A DNA stretch of 39,632 nt, from the NCBI GenBank assembly GCA_944322895.1, contig CALUQL010000010.1, positions 1 to 39,632 on the forward strand, read 5' to 3'. This document shows positions 26,736 through 35,747 of the stretch, in pieces. The notes under the pieces were generated by a model. The model searched no databases, had not been told where the DNA came from, and saw only the letters and a list, made by a program, of their open reading frames with translations. The DNA is from Candidatus Gastranaerophilales bacterium. Lineage in GTDB: Bacteria > Cyanobacteriota > Vampirovibrionia > Gastranaerophilales > Gastranaerophilaceae. Position 1 is the first letter of the stretch; each line of letters begins with the position of its first letter. Made by a program: the position numbers and the translations under genes.

Positions 26736-27506
26736 ATGCAAACAAAACATATTGATTTTAATATAGATGCAGCACAAGGTTTTGGTATTTTTAAAAACAA
26801 TAAAGAAACAGAATTATTGGATTATGTAAGTTCTGTTAATATATCTTGTGGTTTTCATGCAGGAGATCCTCTTCTAATAAGAGAATATTTATTAAAATGC
26901 AAAGAAAAAAATCTTACTATTGGAGCCCATATTGGATTTAACGATATACAAGGTTTAGGTTACAGACCAATGGAGCTTACACCTGAAGAAATAGAAGCAA
27001 TAGTAATATATCAAATTGGTGCTTTAGCATCATTTGCTAAATCGTACAACTTAGTAATCGACCACGTTAGACCACACGGTGCAATGTACAAAATTGCAAG
27101 TGAAAATTATGATTTTTCTTTGGCAATAGCAAAAGCCATCCAAAAATTTGATAAATGGCTAAATTATACTTGCCTTGATAATGAAATTCTTGAAAAAGTT
27201 TCATCTGAAACTGGCATTGTTGTTAATAGAGAACTATTTATTGACAAAACTTACACTCAAGAATTCAAAATTGATTGGGAAAACAAAACATACATAAATG
27301 AAGATGATGCGTTAAACAGAATAAGAACAGTTTTGCACTCTTCTCAAATCAAAATAGGAAACGGTATGTTTATGCCGGTCAAAACTGATACTATTCACTT
27401 TGATACAAAAAACCCTAATATTACTCAACTTCTGAGAAAAGCAAACGAAATTATAGTACCAACACAAGCTAATTACAATAAAGTTGAGACATCAGGTTGG
27501 GTATAA
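26736..27506 (+). CDS. pxpA: LamB/YcsF family protein, 5-oxoprolinase subunit A-like
   Basis: From the ATG at 26736 the protein is 256 residues. AAAGGGGA lies five bases upstream; an in-frame TTG at 26718 is less likely. Family signatures are SVNISCGFHAGDP, IGAHIGFNDIQGLGYRPM, IYQIGALASFA and HVRPHGAMYK. PxpA works with PxpB and PxpC to hydrolyse 5-oxoproline with ATP. Neither partner is present here, so the activity may need distant genes or differ. TATAAT at 26682-26687 is a possible -10. The gene starts a dense plus-strand cluster, 12 bases before yvcK. Confidence 0.9.
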   Translation: MQTKHIDFNIDAAQGFGIFKNNKETELLDYVSSVNISCGFHAGDPLLIREYLLKCKEKNLTIGAHIGFNDIQGLGYRPMELTPEEIEAIVIYQIGALASFAKSYNLVIDHVRPHGAMYKIASENYDFSLAIAKAIQKFDKWLNYTCLDNEILEKVSSETGIVVNRELFIDKTYTQEFKIDWENKTYINEDDALNRIRTVLHSSQIKIGNGMFMPVKTDTIHFDTKNPNITQLLRKANEIIVPTQANYNKVETSGWV

Positions 27507-27518
27507 AAGGAGTCCGTA

Positions 27519-28847
27519 ATGAAATTTAATAAATTGTTCATCAGGATACCAAAAGATGCAGGATGGCTACTTCCTGGACTCGAAGTTAAAAGATGGTTTC
27601 TGCTAATAATTACAGGAGCTATTCTAGCTGCAATAGGGCTATGCATAATATACAATCTGAGACCTGTATATTCTCTCATTAATATGATAGTAAGAATTAC
27701 GCAAATGTTACCATCTGAAATTATAGGATGGTTGTTAATATTTTTAGGCGCATTTCTTTTTTTCTTAGGTTGGCTGAGAACTAATTATTCAATACTTGAT
27801 GTAAATAATGAAAGAAATAGACACGCTGTTTTGGAAGACTTATACAGAAGAAGAAAATTAAACAGAGGCCCTAAAATTGTTGCAATTGGTGGTGGCACAG
27901 GTCTATCAACAATGCTAAAAGGAATAAAAAAAATAACAAATAATATAACAGCAGTTGTAACTGTTGGTGATGATGGTGGAAGTTCCGGTAAATTGAGAGA
28001 AGAACTTGGCGTTTTACCTCCAGGTGATATTAGAAGTTGCATCGCAGCTTTAGCTGACGATGAGGATTTAGTTGCAAAATTATTTCAATATCGTTTTAAA
28101 GATTGTGCAGGTCTGTCCGGACACAGTTTTGGAAATCTATTTTTAACTGCAATGTGTTCTATCACTGGCGATATGGTTAGAGCAGTTAAAGAATCTTCTA
28201 AAGTTCTATCCATAAGAGGAAGAGTATTACCCTCTACATTAGATGATATGAGGTTAGTTGCAGAGATGGATGATGGTTCAATTATAAAAGGTGAATCAAA
28301 CATTCCTGAATCAGGTAAAAGAATAAAAAGATTATTTTCGGAACCTGGCAACTGCAAAGCACTTGAAGATGTTATTTGGGCTATTCACGATGCCGATTTA
28401 ATAATTTTAGGCCCAGGAAGTTTATATACAAGCGTTGTTCCAAACCTTTTGATAAAAGATATTGCAAAAGCAGTAAATGATTCTAAAGCAAAAAAAATAT
28501 ACGTATGTAACATTATGACTCAACCAGGAGAAACAGACGGTTTCTCTGTTTCTGACCATATAAAAACACTAATAAAACACGCAAAATACAATAGAATAAT
28601 GGATGCTGTTCTTGTTAATAATGACTTACCTACAGAATTACTTGCACCATATAAAGACGCAGGTTCAGAACCAGTTGTTGTAGATAAAGATGAAATAAAC
28701 AAAATGGGAATAGAGATTGTACAAAAAAATTTAATAGAAGATAAAAGATATGAAGATGGACATTCTTCCTTTGTAAGACATTCTCCAAGCAGACTTGCCA
28801 GAATTATATACTACTGGTACAGAAGAAAAGAAAAGGATAAGCACTAA
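27519..28847 (+). CDS. yvcK: YvcK/CofD-like protein with N-terminal membrane anchor
   Basis: The 442-residue protein has two transmembrane segments (about 25-45 and 68-88) and then a YvcK domain. Nucleotide-sugar-binding motifs include GGGTGLSTMLKG (124 onward), VTVGDDGGSSGKLR (148 onward), PPGDIRSC and LSGHSFGNLFL. YvcK/GlmR regulates central carbon flow to cell-wall precursors and binds UDP-GlcNAc in Bacillus and mycobacteria. The membrane-anchored form occurs in cyanobacteria-related and some other groups. AAAAGGAG precedes the ATG. The stop codon overlaps the ATG of panB by one base (TAATG). Confidence 0.93.
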   Translation: MKFNKLFIRIPKDAGWLLPGLEVKRWFLLIITGAILAAIGLCIIYNLRPVYSLINMIVRITQMLPSEIIGWLLIFLGAFLFFLGWLRTNYSILDVNNERNRHAVLEDLYRRRKLNRGPKIVAIGGGTGLSTMLKGIKKITNNITAVVTVGDDGGSSGKLREELGVLPPGDIRSCIAALADDEDLVAKLFQYRFKDCAGLSGHSFGNLFLTAMCSITGDMVRAVKESSKVLSIRGRVLPSTLDDMRLVAEMDDGSIIKGESNIPESGKRIKRLFSEPGNCKALEDVIWAIHDADLIILGPGSLYTSVVPNLLIKDIAKAVNDSKAKKIYVCNIMTQPGETDGFSVSDHIKTLIKHAKYNRIMDAVLVNNDLPTELLAPYKDAGSEPVVVDKDEINKMGIEIVQKNLIEDKRYEDGHSSFVRHSPSRLARIIYYWYRRKEKDKH

Positions 28848-29707
28848 TGAACGCTGACATTATAAAACCTGTTACGTCAAGAACTCTAAAAAAAATGAAA
28901 GATAATAAAGAAAAAATCACAATGCTAACAGCATATGATTTTTCTACAGCTAAATATATTGATGAATGTGGTGTTGATACAATATTAATTGGTGACTCTT
29001 TAGGAATGACCATATTAGGATATGATACAACAATAAAAGTAACAATAGAAGATATGCTTACTTTTACAAAGGCTGTTTCAAACGGAGTTAAAAAAGCATT
29101 GGTTGTTGCAGATATGCCGTTTCTTTCATATCACTTAAACAAAGAACAAACAACACTAAATGCCGGAAGATTAATTCAAGCAGGAGCGAAAGCGGTTAAA
29201 CTTGAAGGCGCTTCTGATTTTATCCTTGATGAGGTATACCATTTAACTCAATCAGGAATAAATGTTGTAGGTCATTTAGGTTTTACTCCTCAATATATAA
29301 ACACAATAGGCGGGTATTTTGTACAAGGGAAATCATATGAGAATACAATAAAAATGCTTAATGCAGCGAAAAAGCTTGAAGAAAATGGAGCTTTTGCACT
29401 TGTTCTTGAGATGGTACCTGAAGAATCAGCAAAATATATAAGCGAAAACTTATCAATACCGACAATTGGTATTGGTGCAGGTAAATATTGTGACGGGCAA
29501 GTACTTGTTATAGATGATATTTTAGGCAAATATCCGGGAAATATACCAAAATTTGTAAAACAATATGCAAATATTAAAGAAATAATGAAAGATGCAATTT
29601 CAAAATATAATCAAGACGTTAAAACAGGAGAATTTCCAACTAAAGAATATTCTTTTAATTTAACAGAAGAAGAGAGGGATAAACTTGAACACAATATTAA
29701 TAAATAA
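28847..29707 (+). CDS. panB: 3-methyl-2-oxobutanoate hydroxymethyltransferase
   Basis: The 286-residue enzyme makes ketopantoate from 2-ketoisovalerate and methylene-tetrahydrofolate, the first committed step to pantothenate and CoA. Hallmarks are LTAYDFSTAKYIDECGVDTILIGDSLGM (around residues 26-53), VVADMPFLSY, GHLGFTPQ and the later PTIGIGAGKYCDGQVLV. The metal-binding Asp of GDSLGM and the catalytic Glu in LVLEMVPEE are present. Length is standard. It starts within the yvcK stop codon and overlaps panC by 23 bases. Confidence 0.97.
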   Translation: MNADIIKPVTSRTLKKMKDNKEKITMLTAYDFSTAKYIDECGVDTILIGDSLGMTILGYDTTIKVTIEDMLTFTKAVSNGVKKALVVADMPFLSYHLNKEQTTLNAGRLIQAGAKAVKLEGASDFILDEVYHLTQSGINVVGHLGFTPQYINTIGGYFVQGKSYENTIKMLNAAKKLEENGAFALVLEMVPEESAKYISENLSIPTIGIGAGKYCDGQVLVIDDILGKYPGNIPKFVKQYANIKEIMKDAISKYNQDVKTGEFPTKEYSFNLTEEERDKLEHNINK

Positions 29708-30548
29708 TATAGAAGAAATAAAAAAAAATATAAAAGAATGGAAACAAGAAAATACTAAAATAGGGCTTGTACCTACAATGGGGGCTTTACATAAAGGACA
29801 CGCTTCTTTGATAGAAACAGCCAAAAAGACTTGTGATAAAGTTGTTGTAAGTGTATTTGTAAATCCAATCCAATTTGGTCCAAATGAAGACTTTGATAAA
29901 TATCCAAGAACAATTGAAAATGATATAGAACTATGCAAAAAACTTGGTGTTGATATTGTTTTCGCCCCCACTCCCAAAGAAATGTATGGAGAAAATACAA
30001 AACTATCAAACACAGAACTTACCTTTGTGTGTCCACCATACAACTTGGTCGATTGCTTGTGTGGGAAATCAAGACCAGGACACTTTGACGGTGTAGCAAC
30101 AGTAGTTCTTAAATTATTCAACATAGTTAAACCGGATTACGCTTTCTTTGGACAAAAAGATGCACAACAATTATTTATCTTAAAAAAGATGGTAAAAGAT
30201 TTAAATTTAGACCTTACAATTGTTCCTTGCCCAATTGTGAGAGAAACTGACGGACTTGCATTAAGTTCTAGAAACACATATTTATCAAAAGAAGAAAGAG
30301 AAAATGCACTAACAATTTCAAAAGCTTTAAAAGAGATAAAAAAACTTTATAACGCAGGTACATTAGATACAAATATATTATTTGATGCAGGTTTTGCTAT
30401 TCTAAGTCACAATATAGAATTAGAATATCTAGAGTTTAGAGATTTTGAAACTTTTGAAAAAATTCATACAGCAAAAAAAAATACACTTGTAGCATTAGCT
30501 GCTAAAGTAGGAAAAACGAGGTTAATTGACAACACAATACTAGGATAA
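29685..30548 (+). CDS. panC: Pantothenate synthetase (pantoate-beta-alanine ligase), TTG start
   Basis: The 287-residue enzyme joins pantoate and beta-alanine using ATP. It shows the HIGH-like GALHKGHASL, GQKDAQQL, and the KMSKS-like LSSRNTYLS. The TTG at 29685-29687 is the only usable start: GAGAGGG lies about six bases upstream, and the next in-frame Met falls inside the ATP-binding motif. The gene overlaps panB by 23 bases. No panD is present in the window. Confidence 0.96.
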   Translation: MNTILINNIEEIKKNIKEWKQENTKIGLVPTMGALHKGHASLIETAKKTCDKVVVSVFVNPIQFGPNEDFDKYPRTIENDIELCKKLGVDIVFAPTPKEMYGENTKLSNTELTFVCPPYNLVDCLCGKSRPGHFDGVATVVLKLFNIVKPDYAFFGQKDAQQLFILKKMVKDLNLDLTIVPCPIVRETDGLALSSRNTYLSKEERENALTISKALKEIKKLYNAGTLDTNILFDAGFAILSHNIELEYLEFRDFETFEKIHTAKKNTLVALAAKVGKTRLIDNTILG

Positions 30549-31523
30549 ATGGCGTACAAACAAAATAATACACTGTCAAAATTAGAAACACTCGCACAGA
30601 TTTTATATGGTGTGAAAGTTTGTCGTTTTATTTTTTTCTTCTATGCTTTTTTATCTTTTGTATTTTGGTTTTTAAACTGTTTAGAAGTAGACTGGCTATA
30701 CTTATTTACAAAATTATTTATAATTCCAGTTATAATAGTTAGAACTTTTTATGTTCCCGAAGGTGTTTCAGCTGATTTTACATTAGCAATTGTTGGAGGT
30801 ATTTCACTTATACTTGGATTTATATTTGATTTTACTGTAAGTGCTATGTATCAAAGAATTCTTGTTCTCCAAGAAGAAGAAGAAAAAAGAATTCAAAAAA
30901 GAAGACTTCAAAGAAAAAAAACAGCAAAACCTACTATGGCTCCAATAGAAGCAGATATTACAACAACAGAACCATTAGAGAACTCGAAACTTCTTTTCTT
31001 AATCCAACCGCATGTAAATAAAATAAAAAGAAAAGAATCAGATTTAGAATTAACAATTCAAGAAGTAGAACTTTGGAAACAAAGAGTAAATAAAAAATTA
31101 TTGGAAAATGTAAGTTATTCAAAGCCAATGCAAAAGGGTTATTATAGGAAAAATTTGTTCTTAATGTACAAAGATTTCAACTATGTTGATGATTTTGTTT
31201 ATTACATAAAACCCACATTAGATTCTATTGTACTGGAATTTAGAAGATATGGTATTGCATTATCATATAGCTACGTATTAAGTGCAATTGCGAAAATGGA
31301 AACACTTGAAAAAGAACTTGATTGTATGGATACTATACTTTCTTTAAACTTCATCAACGACTTTATAGTAACAAACAGATTCAAAATAACATACGACAAT
31401 AAAGCAACTCATCAATATTCTATGCTATTGAAAGGAGAATACAATCTATCAAAAAACCTATCAATTTCAAATAAACAACCATTATATTCATTATCAGACG
31501 GAAGAACAGGAAAAGGAGAATAA
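30549..31523 (+). CDS. Hypothetical membrane protein (324 aa) in the pan/dut cluster
   Basis: The ATG follows the panC stop with no gap. There are three likely transmembrane segments (about residues 24-43, 48-68 and 78-98). A charged helix (LQEEEEKRIQKRRLQRKKT) and a soluble C-terminal part of about 170 residues follow, with conserved-looking blocks such as KGYYRKNLFLMYKDFNYVDD and LEFRRYGIALSYSYVL. I recognise no family. The packing with panC and dut indicates co-transcription but not function. Confidence 0.8.
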   Translation: MAYKQNNTLSKLETLAQILYGVKVCRFIFFFYAFLSFVFWFLNCLEVDWLYLFTKLFIIPVIIVRTFYVPEGVSADFTLAIVGGISLILGFIFDFTVSAMYQRILVLQEEEEKRIQKRRLQRKKTAKPTMAPIEADITTTEPLENSKLLFLIQPHVNKIKRKESDLELTIQEVELWKQRVNKKLLENVSYSKPMQKGYYRKNLFLMYKDFNYVDDFVYYIKPTLDSIVLEFRRYGIALSYSYVLSAIAKMETLEKELDCMDTILSLNFINDFIVTNRFKITYDNKATHQYSMLLKGEYNLSKNLSISNKQPLYSLSDGRTGKGE

Positions 31524-31528
31524 CTAGT

Positions 31529-31963
31529 ATGAAAATGAAAATAACAAGAATGCCACATAATAAATACTTACCCGAGTACAAAACAGAAGGTTCATCAGGA
31601 ATGGATTTATATGCAGCAATAGATAAAGAAATCGTCTTAAAACCTTTAGAAAGAGTCCTTGTTCCAACAGGTATAAAAATAGAAATTCCATTAGAATATG
31701 AAGCACAAATAAGAGCACGTTCAGGTTTATCAGTAAAGCACGGCATAACATTAATAAATGCGGTAGGAACCGTTGATGCAGACTATAGAGGTGAAGTCTG
31801 CGTGGGCTTAGTAAATCTTTCAAATGAAGAATATACAATAAAACCTGATGACAGAATTGCCCAAATGGTAATAGCAAAAGTGGAAAAAGCACAAATTGAA
31901 GTCACTACCGAATTAGCAGAATCAGCAAGAGGCGAAGGCGGTTTTGGTTCTACAGGATTTTAA
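31529..31963 (+). CDS. dut: dUTP diphosphatase
   Basis: The 144-residue trimeric enzyme hydrolyses dUTP to dUMP, keeping uracil out of DNA. All five motifs are visible: GSSGMDLYAA (1), RARSGLSVKHGI (2), NAVGTVDADYRGEV (3), PDDRIAQMVI (4) and the P-loop-like RGEGGFGSTGF (5). AAAGGAG lies ten bases before the ATG, inside the end of the upstream gene. It is the last gene of the plus-strand cluster and is followed by a terminator. Functionally it complements the uracil-DNA glycosylase at 832. Confidence 0.97.
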   Translation: MKMKITRMPHNKYLPEYKTEGSSGMDLYAAIDKEIVLKPLERVLVPTGIKIEIPLEYEAQIRARSGLSVKHGITLINAVGTVDADYRGEVCVGLVNLSNEEYTIKPDDRIAQMVIAKVEKAQIEVTTELAESARGEGGFGSTGF

Positions 31964-31966
31964 AAT

Positions 31967-31998
31967 AAAAAAAGGCTCCAGTTAATGGAGCCTTTTTT
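31967..31998. terminator. Bidirectional terminator between dut and secG
   Basis: AAAAAAAGGCTCCA (31967-31980) pairs with TGGAGCCTTTTTT (31986-31998) around GTTAA. T-runs flank it on both strands, so it serves dut (plus) and secG (minus). Confidence 0.93.
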
Positions 31999-32009
31999 AT
32001 AATTAAGAT

Positions 32010-32234
32010 TTAACCAAATAAATGATAACCAGTAATAAATGAACAAACTAAAAATATAGCTGAAAGTATATATGTAAAATGATTCAAACCTTTTTCAGCA
32101 CTTTTTTGAGAAGAAAATAAATTTGCAGCACCGCCAATTGCGCCAAGTCCATCACCTTTTGGTGAATGTAACAATACTAAAAATATTAATAAAACTGCAG
32201 AAATTATTTGAATAATCCATATAGTAGTTAACAT
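32010..32234 (-). CDS. secG: Preprotein translocase subunit SecG
   Basis: The 74-residue protein has two transmembrane segments (residues about 5-24 and 52-72). Between them is the SecG signature LLHSPKGDGLGAIGGAANLF, followed by SSQKSAEK and the second helix. It assists SecYE in protein export. It lies 10 bases downstream of the DUF167 gene and shares its transcript. Confidence 0.93.
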   Translation of the reverse strand: MLTTIWIIQIISAVLLIFLVLLHSPKGDGLGAIGGAANLFSSQKSAEKGLNHFTYILSAIFLVCSFITGYHLFG

Positions 32235-32244
32235 ATTTTTTCCT

Positions 32245-32571
32245 TTATTTTTCCTTATGCAGTGAGTCTAACACAAAAATAAGTTTTTGTCTCTGCTCAT
32301 CAAGATTTGTATCTTTTATTAAAATTTTTTTCAATTTAGATTTTTCACCTGACACAATTGATATTTTAGATTTATTAACATCAAAAAGTTCAGAACAAAA
32401 CGCAATTAATTCCTTATTTGCTTTATTTTCTATAGGTGGTGAAGCAATTTTTATTCTTACATACTCATCTGTATAATCAACAATTTTCGTAAAAGATGAA
32501 TTTGGAGCCAATCTTACCACAAAGATTATTCCATCAACTGTTTTAAATAAAATTTTAGAAATATCAAACAT
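32245..32571 (-). CDS. DUF167 (YggU-like) protein
   Basis: From the ATG at 32569-32571 the protein is 108 residues; a TTG six codons upstream is possible. Typical DUF167 features are FVVRLAPNSSFTKI, RIKIASPPIENKANKELIAF and ISIVSGEKSKLKKILI. The family is widespread and of unknown function. There is no Shine-Dalgarno sequence. TATAAT on the minus strand (32578-32583) ends 6 nt before the ATG, which suggests a leaderless mRNA. Confidence 0.88.
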   Translation of the reverse strand: MFDISKILFKTVDGIIFVVRLAPNSSFTKIVDYTDEYVRIKIASPPIENKANKELIAFCSELFDVNKSKISIVSGEKSKLKKILIKDTNLDEQRQKLIFVLDSLHKEK

Positions 32572-32613
32572 AATTGAATTATACACCAATTGAAGTATGT
32601 ATTATCATTTTTA

Positions 32614-32642
32614 TTGGAAAAAATAAAATTACATTGTAAAAT
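32614..32642 (+). promoter_or_regulatory. Sigma70-type promoter of rel
   Basis: TTGGAA (32614-32619) and TAAAAT (32637-32642) are separated by 17 bases. This predicts a start near 32649 and a leader of about 17 bases with a GGG-type ribosome site. Confidence 0.6.
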
Positions 32643-32665
32643 TAAATCAAACTGTAGGGCGAAAT

Positions 32666-34876
32666 ATGGAACAAGAAAATATATTTATCAGTTTAGAAAA
32701 AATTTTAAGAGAACAGAATCGTTCAGAAGAAGACATTCAAGAAATATACAAAGCATACAAATTTGCTGAGAAATTACACGCAGGACAATACCGTGTAAGC
32801 GAAGAACCATATATAATCCACCCTGTAGAAGTAGCCAAAATATTAGCAACACTTAGAGTAGATAAACATACTCTAATGGCATCAATTTTACACGATACGA
32901 TAGAAGATACAGGAATTACACCTGAACAATTAGGTGCAGAATTCGGAGAAGATGTATTAAATTTAGTTCTCGGAGTAACAAAATTAGATAAATACCAATT
33001 CAAATCAAAAGAAGAAAGACAAGCCGAAAGTTTCAGACGAATGTTTATTGCTATGGCAAAAGATGTCAGAGTTATATTTCTAAAACTCGCAGACAGACTC
33101 CATAACATGAGAACTCTAAACTATATGACACCTGTAAAACAAGTAAGAATTGCACAAGAAACACTAGATATTTTTGCTCCACTAGCAAACAGATTAGGTA
33201 TAGGGAAAATAAAAGCTGAACTTGAAGATTTGTCATTACGATATCTTAACCCAGAGAAATATTTTGAAATAGCGCAACTTGTAGCACAAAAAAAAGCAGA
33301 ACGTGAAAATACCGTTAAACTTTTGATTGATGAAATTTCTGAAAGTTTAAAAAATAATGAAATAAATGCAGAAATAACAGGAAGAGCAAAGCATTATTAC
33401 AGTATATACAAAAAAATGCAAAGATTAAATGTTGCATTCAACGATTTATACGACATTACAGCAGTAAGAGTTATAGTAGACACAGAACGTCAATGCTATG
33501 AAGTACTTGGTATAATACATTCGTTATTTAAACCTATACCAGGAAGATTTAAAGACTACATAGCAATGCCTAAAGGTAACGGATATAAATCATTACATAC
33601 ATCAGTAATTGGTCCAAGACAAAAGCCATTGGAAGTACAAATAAGAACAAAAGAGATGCACAAAGTTGCAGAATATGGTGTTGCAGCTCACTGGAAATAT
33701 AAAGAATCAGGTTCCATAAAAGCAGCATCTGAAGATGATATTAAATTTTCTTGGATGCACCAAATGATTGAACTAGAAAAAGAAGCTTCAAACGCTAACG
33801 AATTCGTTGAAAAGGTTAAAATTGATTTATTTGGAAATCAAGTATTTGCATTCACACCAATGGGCGACATTATTGATTTACCACAAAATGCAACACCTAT
33901 AGATTTTGCATTCAGAATTCACTCTGAAGTTGGATATAAAACAACAGGTGCTTTAATTAACGGAAGAATTGCACAACTTGATACAAAACTTAAAAATGGT
34001 GACATTGTTGAACTTTTCACATCTAAAACAGGGACCCCAAAACTTCATTGGTTAAAATTCTGTGTCACAAAACAAGCTCAATCAAAAATCAGACAATGGT
34101 TCAAAAAACATAACAGAGATGAATACATTGATAATGGCAGATCAATGCTTGAACAAGAAATTACAAAAGCCGTATATGATGAAAATATCAAAAATGGTCA
34201 TATGCTGGAAATTGCAAAAACATTAAATTACATTTCTGTTGATGACCTACTTGCTGCTATAGGAAATGGCGAAACAACAATAAATAAAGTTACAAGCAAA
34301 ATAAAAAAACCAGTTGAAGAAGAATCCAATCAATATGTTTCAAATAAGAAAAAGAGTCATTACAAAGATGAAATTGTTGGTTTAGAAGGTATGCTTTATA
34401 GCTTTGCAAAATGTTGTTCTCCTGTTCCAGGTGAGCACATTGTTGGCGTTGTAACTAGAGGCAAAGGTGTTTCTATTCACAGAATAGATTGTCCTTCTTT
34501 AGATACAGTACCTGAAGAAAGATTAATGAAAATCAGTTGGAAAAATAATGAAAATCAAAACAAAACTTATGTAACTTCAATAAGAATCAATTGTGTTGAT
34601 AAACTTGGTATGTTAAAGGATATCTTAATCAAAGCAGCTGATACAAATACTAATATTACGTATGCAAATGTTAAAACAAATTATGCAAAAAAAGTTGGTA
34701 TAATAGAACTTGGAGTTGAGGTTAACGGCATTGATAACTTAAATGCAGTAATTAATGCATTTCAATCGTTACCCGATGTACATTCAGTAAAAAGAATTCA
34801 AATGAATTCAAAGGTAAAAGCAACTCCTGATTTAAAACAAAAAACAAAAAATAGGCAAAAAAAGAAAACTAATTAA
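32666..34876 (+). CDS. rel: Bifunctional (p)ppGpp synthetase/hydrolase (Rel/SpoT)
   Basis: The 736-residue protein controls the stringent-response alarmone. The HD hydrolase domain has H52, H76-D77 and ED at 80-81 (HDTIEDT), with ADRLHNMRTL. The synthetase domain has RFKDYIAMPKGNGYKSLHT around residue 290; RFKD is the form found in bifunctional enzymes. A TGS domain follows (VFAFTPMGDIIDLP to about 450). The C-terminal region has the conserved CC pair (FAKCCSPVPGE) and ends in an ACT domain (SIRINCVDKLGMLKDIL). Hydrolase residues are intact, so both activities are expected. Its end overlaps the convergent gene by 8 bases. Confidence 0.97.
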   Translation: MEQENIFISLEKILREQNRSEEDIQEIYKAYKFAEKLHAGQYRVSEEPYIIHPVEVAKILATLRVDKHTLMASILHDTIEDTGITPEQLGAEFGEDVLNLVLGVTKLDKYQFKSKEERQAESFRRMFIAMAKDVRVIFLKLADRLHNMRTLNYMTPVKQVRIAQETLDIFAPLANRLGIGKIKAELEDLSLRYLNPEKYFEIAQLVAQKKAERENTVKLLIDEISESLKNNEINAEITGRAKHYYSIYKKMQRLNVAFNDLYDITAVRVIVDTERQCYEVLGIIHSLFKPIPGRFKDYIAMPKGNGYKSLHTSVIGPRQKPLEVQIRTKEMHKVAEYGVAAHWKYKESGSIKAASEDDIKFSWMHQMIELEKEASNANEFVEKVKIDLFGNQVFAFTPMGDIIDLPQNATPIDFAFRIHSEVGYKTTGALINGRIAQLDTKLKNGDIVELFTSKTGTPKLHWLKFCVTKQAQSKIRQWFKKHNRDEYIDNGRSMLEQEITKAVYDENIKNGHMLEIAKTLNYISVDDLLAAIGNGETTINKVTSKIKKPVEEESNQYVSNKKKSHYKDEIVGLEGMLYSFAKCCSPVPGEHIVGVVTRGKGVSIHRIDCPSLDTVPEERLMKISWKNNENQNKTYVTSIRINCVDKLGMLKDILIKAADTNTNITYANVKTNYAKKVGIIELGVEVNGIDNLNAVINAFQSLPDVHSVKRIQMNSKVKATPDLKQKTKNRQKKKTN

Positions 34877-35747
34877 CAGAATTTTTTAATAAAAGTTTTT
34901 CAAACTCTACTAAAGCTTCAAGTCCAACAAGTTGTTCTAATGCAGCTCTATTTTCTAAAAATTCGAGTTCTAATTTAGCTTTATTGTCTATTGCTGAACG
35001 ATAATATGCATCTGCTATAAGCAACTGTTCTTCATTTTCATAAAAAGAAGCATTATATCTTTCTTCACGTTTTTTAATGTTCTTTTCACACATTGAAAGC
35101 AAATTATAACTGGTCATATAATCATAATATAAATCAATTACTTTTTTCTGCATATTATCTACTTTAGTAATAAGCACAATCATATCAGCATCTGTTACTT
35201 TGGTATATTTATAGTTTAAATCTTTATCATTATAAGAAAGTGAATTTAGTAAATGACCACTAAATAATGCTGCCGTTGCGCTAAAAGGGTCGCCCAATCC
35301 TGCACCAGCTATTGATGATACTGTAGATAACGGTCTTATAATTTTTTTTATAATTGTTTCATCAGGCTTATCAGCATCAGGATTTGAAAGCTTATACAAT
35401 GCAAACTTAATAGTTTCACTTCTTAATGCAGCCCCTGCCCATAATATTTGAATATGCTCCAACATTTCTTGTTTTTCTAACGTTAACAACTTAGAAATTT
35501 CATTAGACAAATCCTTCAGAGAGCTATCTGCATATGTTGAATTTTTAATGTATTCTTTAGCATAAGATGCTGTTTTTTCTTTTTGTGATTGTGTTAAATC
35601 AGTAAGTTTATATTCTCGTTCTAAATCATAAGTAACACCCAAACGATAAGCAGGCGATTTTGGTTCTGTAAGTTCTTCTTCTGTTATAGAAAAAACAGGA
35701 TTTACAAATGAAATTAATATTAAATATAAAAATAAAAACTTTTTCAT
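34869..35747 (-). CDS. Secreted helical protein, paralogue 2 of a tandem pair
   Basis: The 292-residue protein has a signal peptide (MKKFLFLYLILISFVNPVFS) and then mostly helix. It shares an arrangement with its upstream neighbour: an ILW block (HIQILWAGAALRSETIKFALYKL), a Gly/Ala-rich hydrophobic middle (IAGAGLGDPFSATAALFSGHLL), a long coiled coil with YYDYMTSYNLL, and an ending like ALEQLVGLEALVEFEKLL. The last part resembles the helical hairpins of TolC-type proteins, but there are too few segments for a full channel. Function is unknown. It overlaps the upstream gene by 4 bases (ATGA). Confidence 0.8.
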   Translation of the reverse strand: MKKFLFLYLILISFVNPVFSITEEELTEPKSPAYRLGVTYDLEREYKLTDLTQSQKEKTASYAKEYIKNSTYADSSLKDLSNEISKLLTLEKQEMLEHIQILWAGAALRSETIKFALYKLSNPDADKPDETIIKKIIRPLSTVSSIAGAGLGDPFSATAALFSGHLLNSLSYNDKDLNYKYTKVTDADMIVLITKVDNMQKKVIDLYYDYMTSYNLLSMCEKNIKKREERYNASFYENEEQLLIADAYYRSAIDNKAKLELEFLENRAALEQLVGLEALVEFEKLLLKNSVN

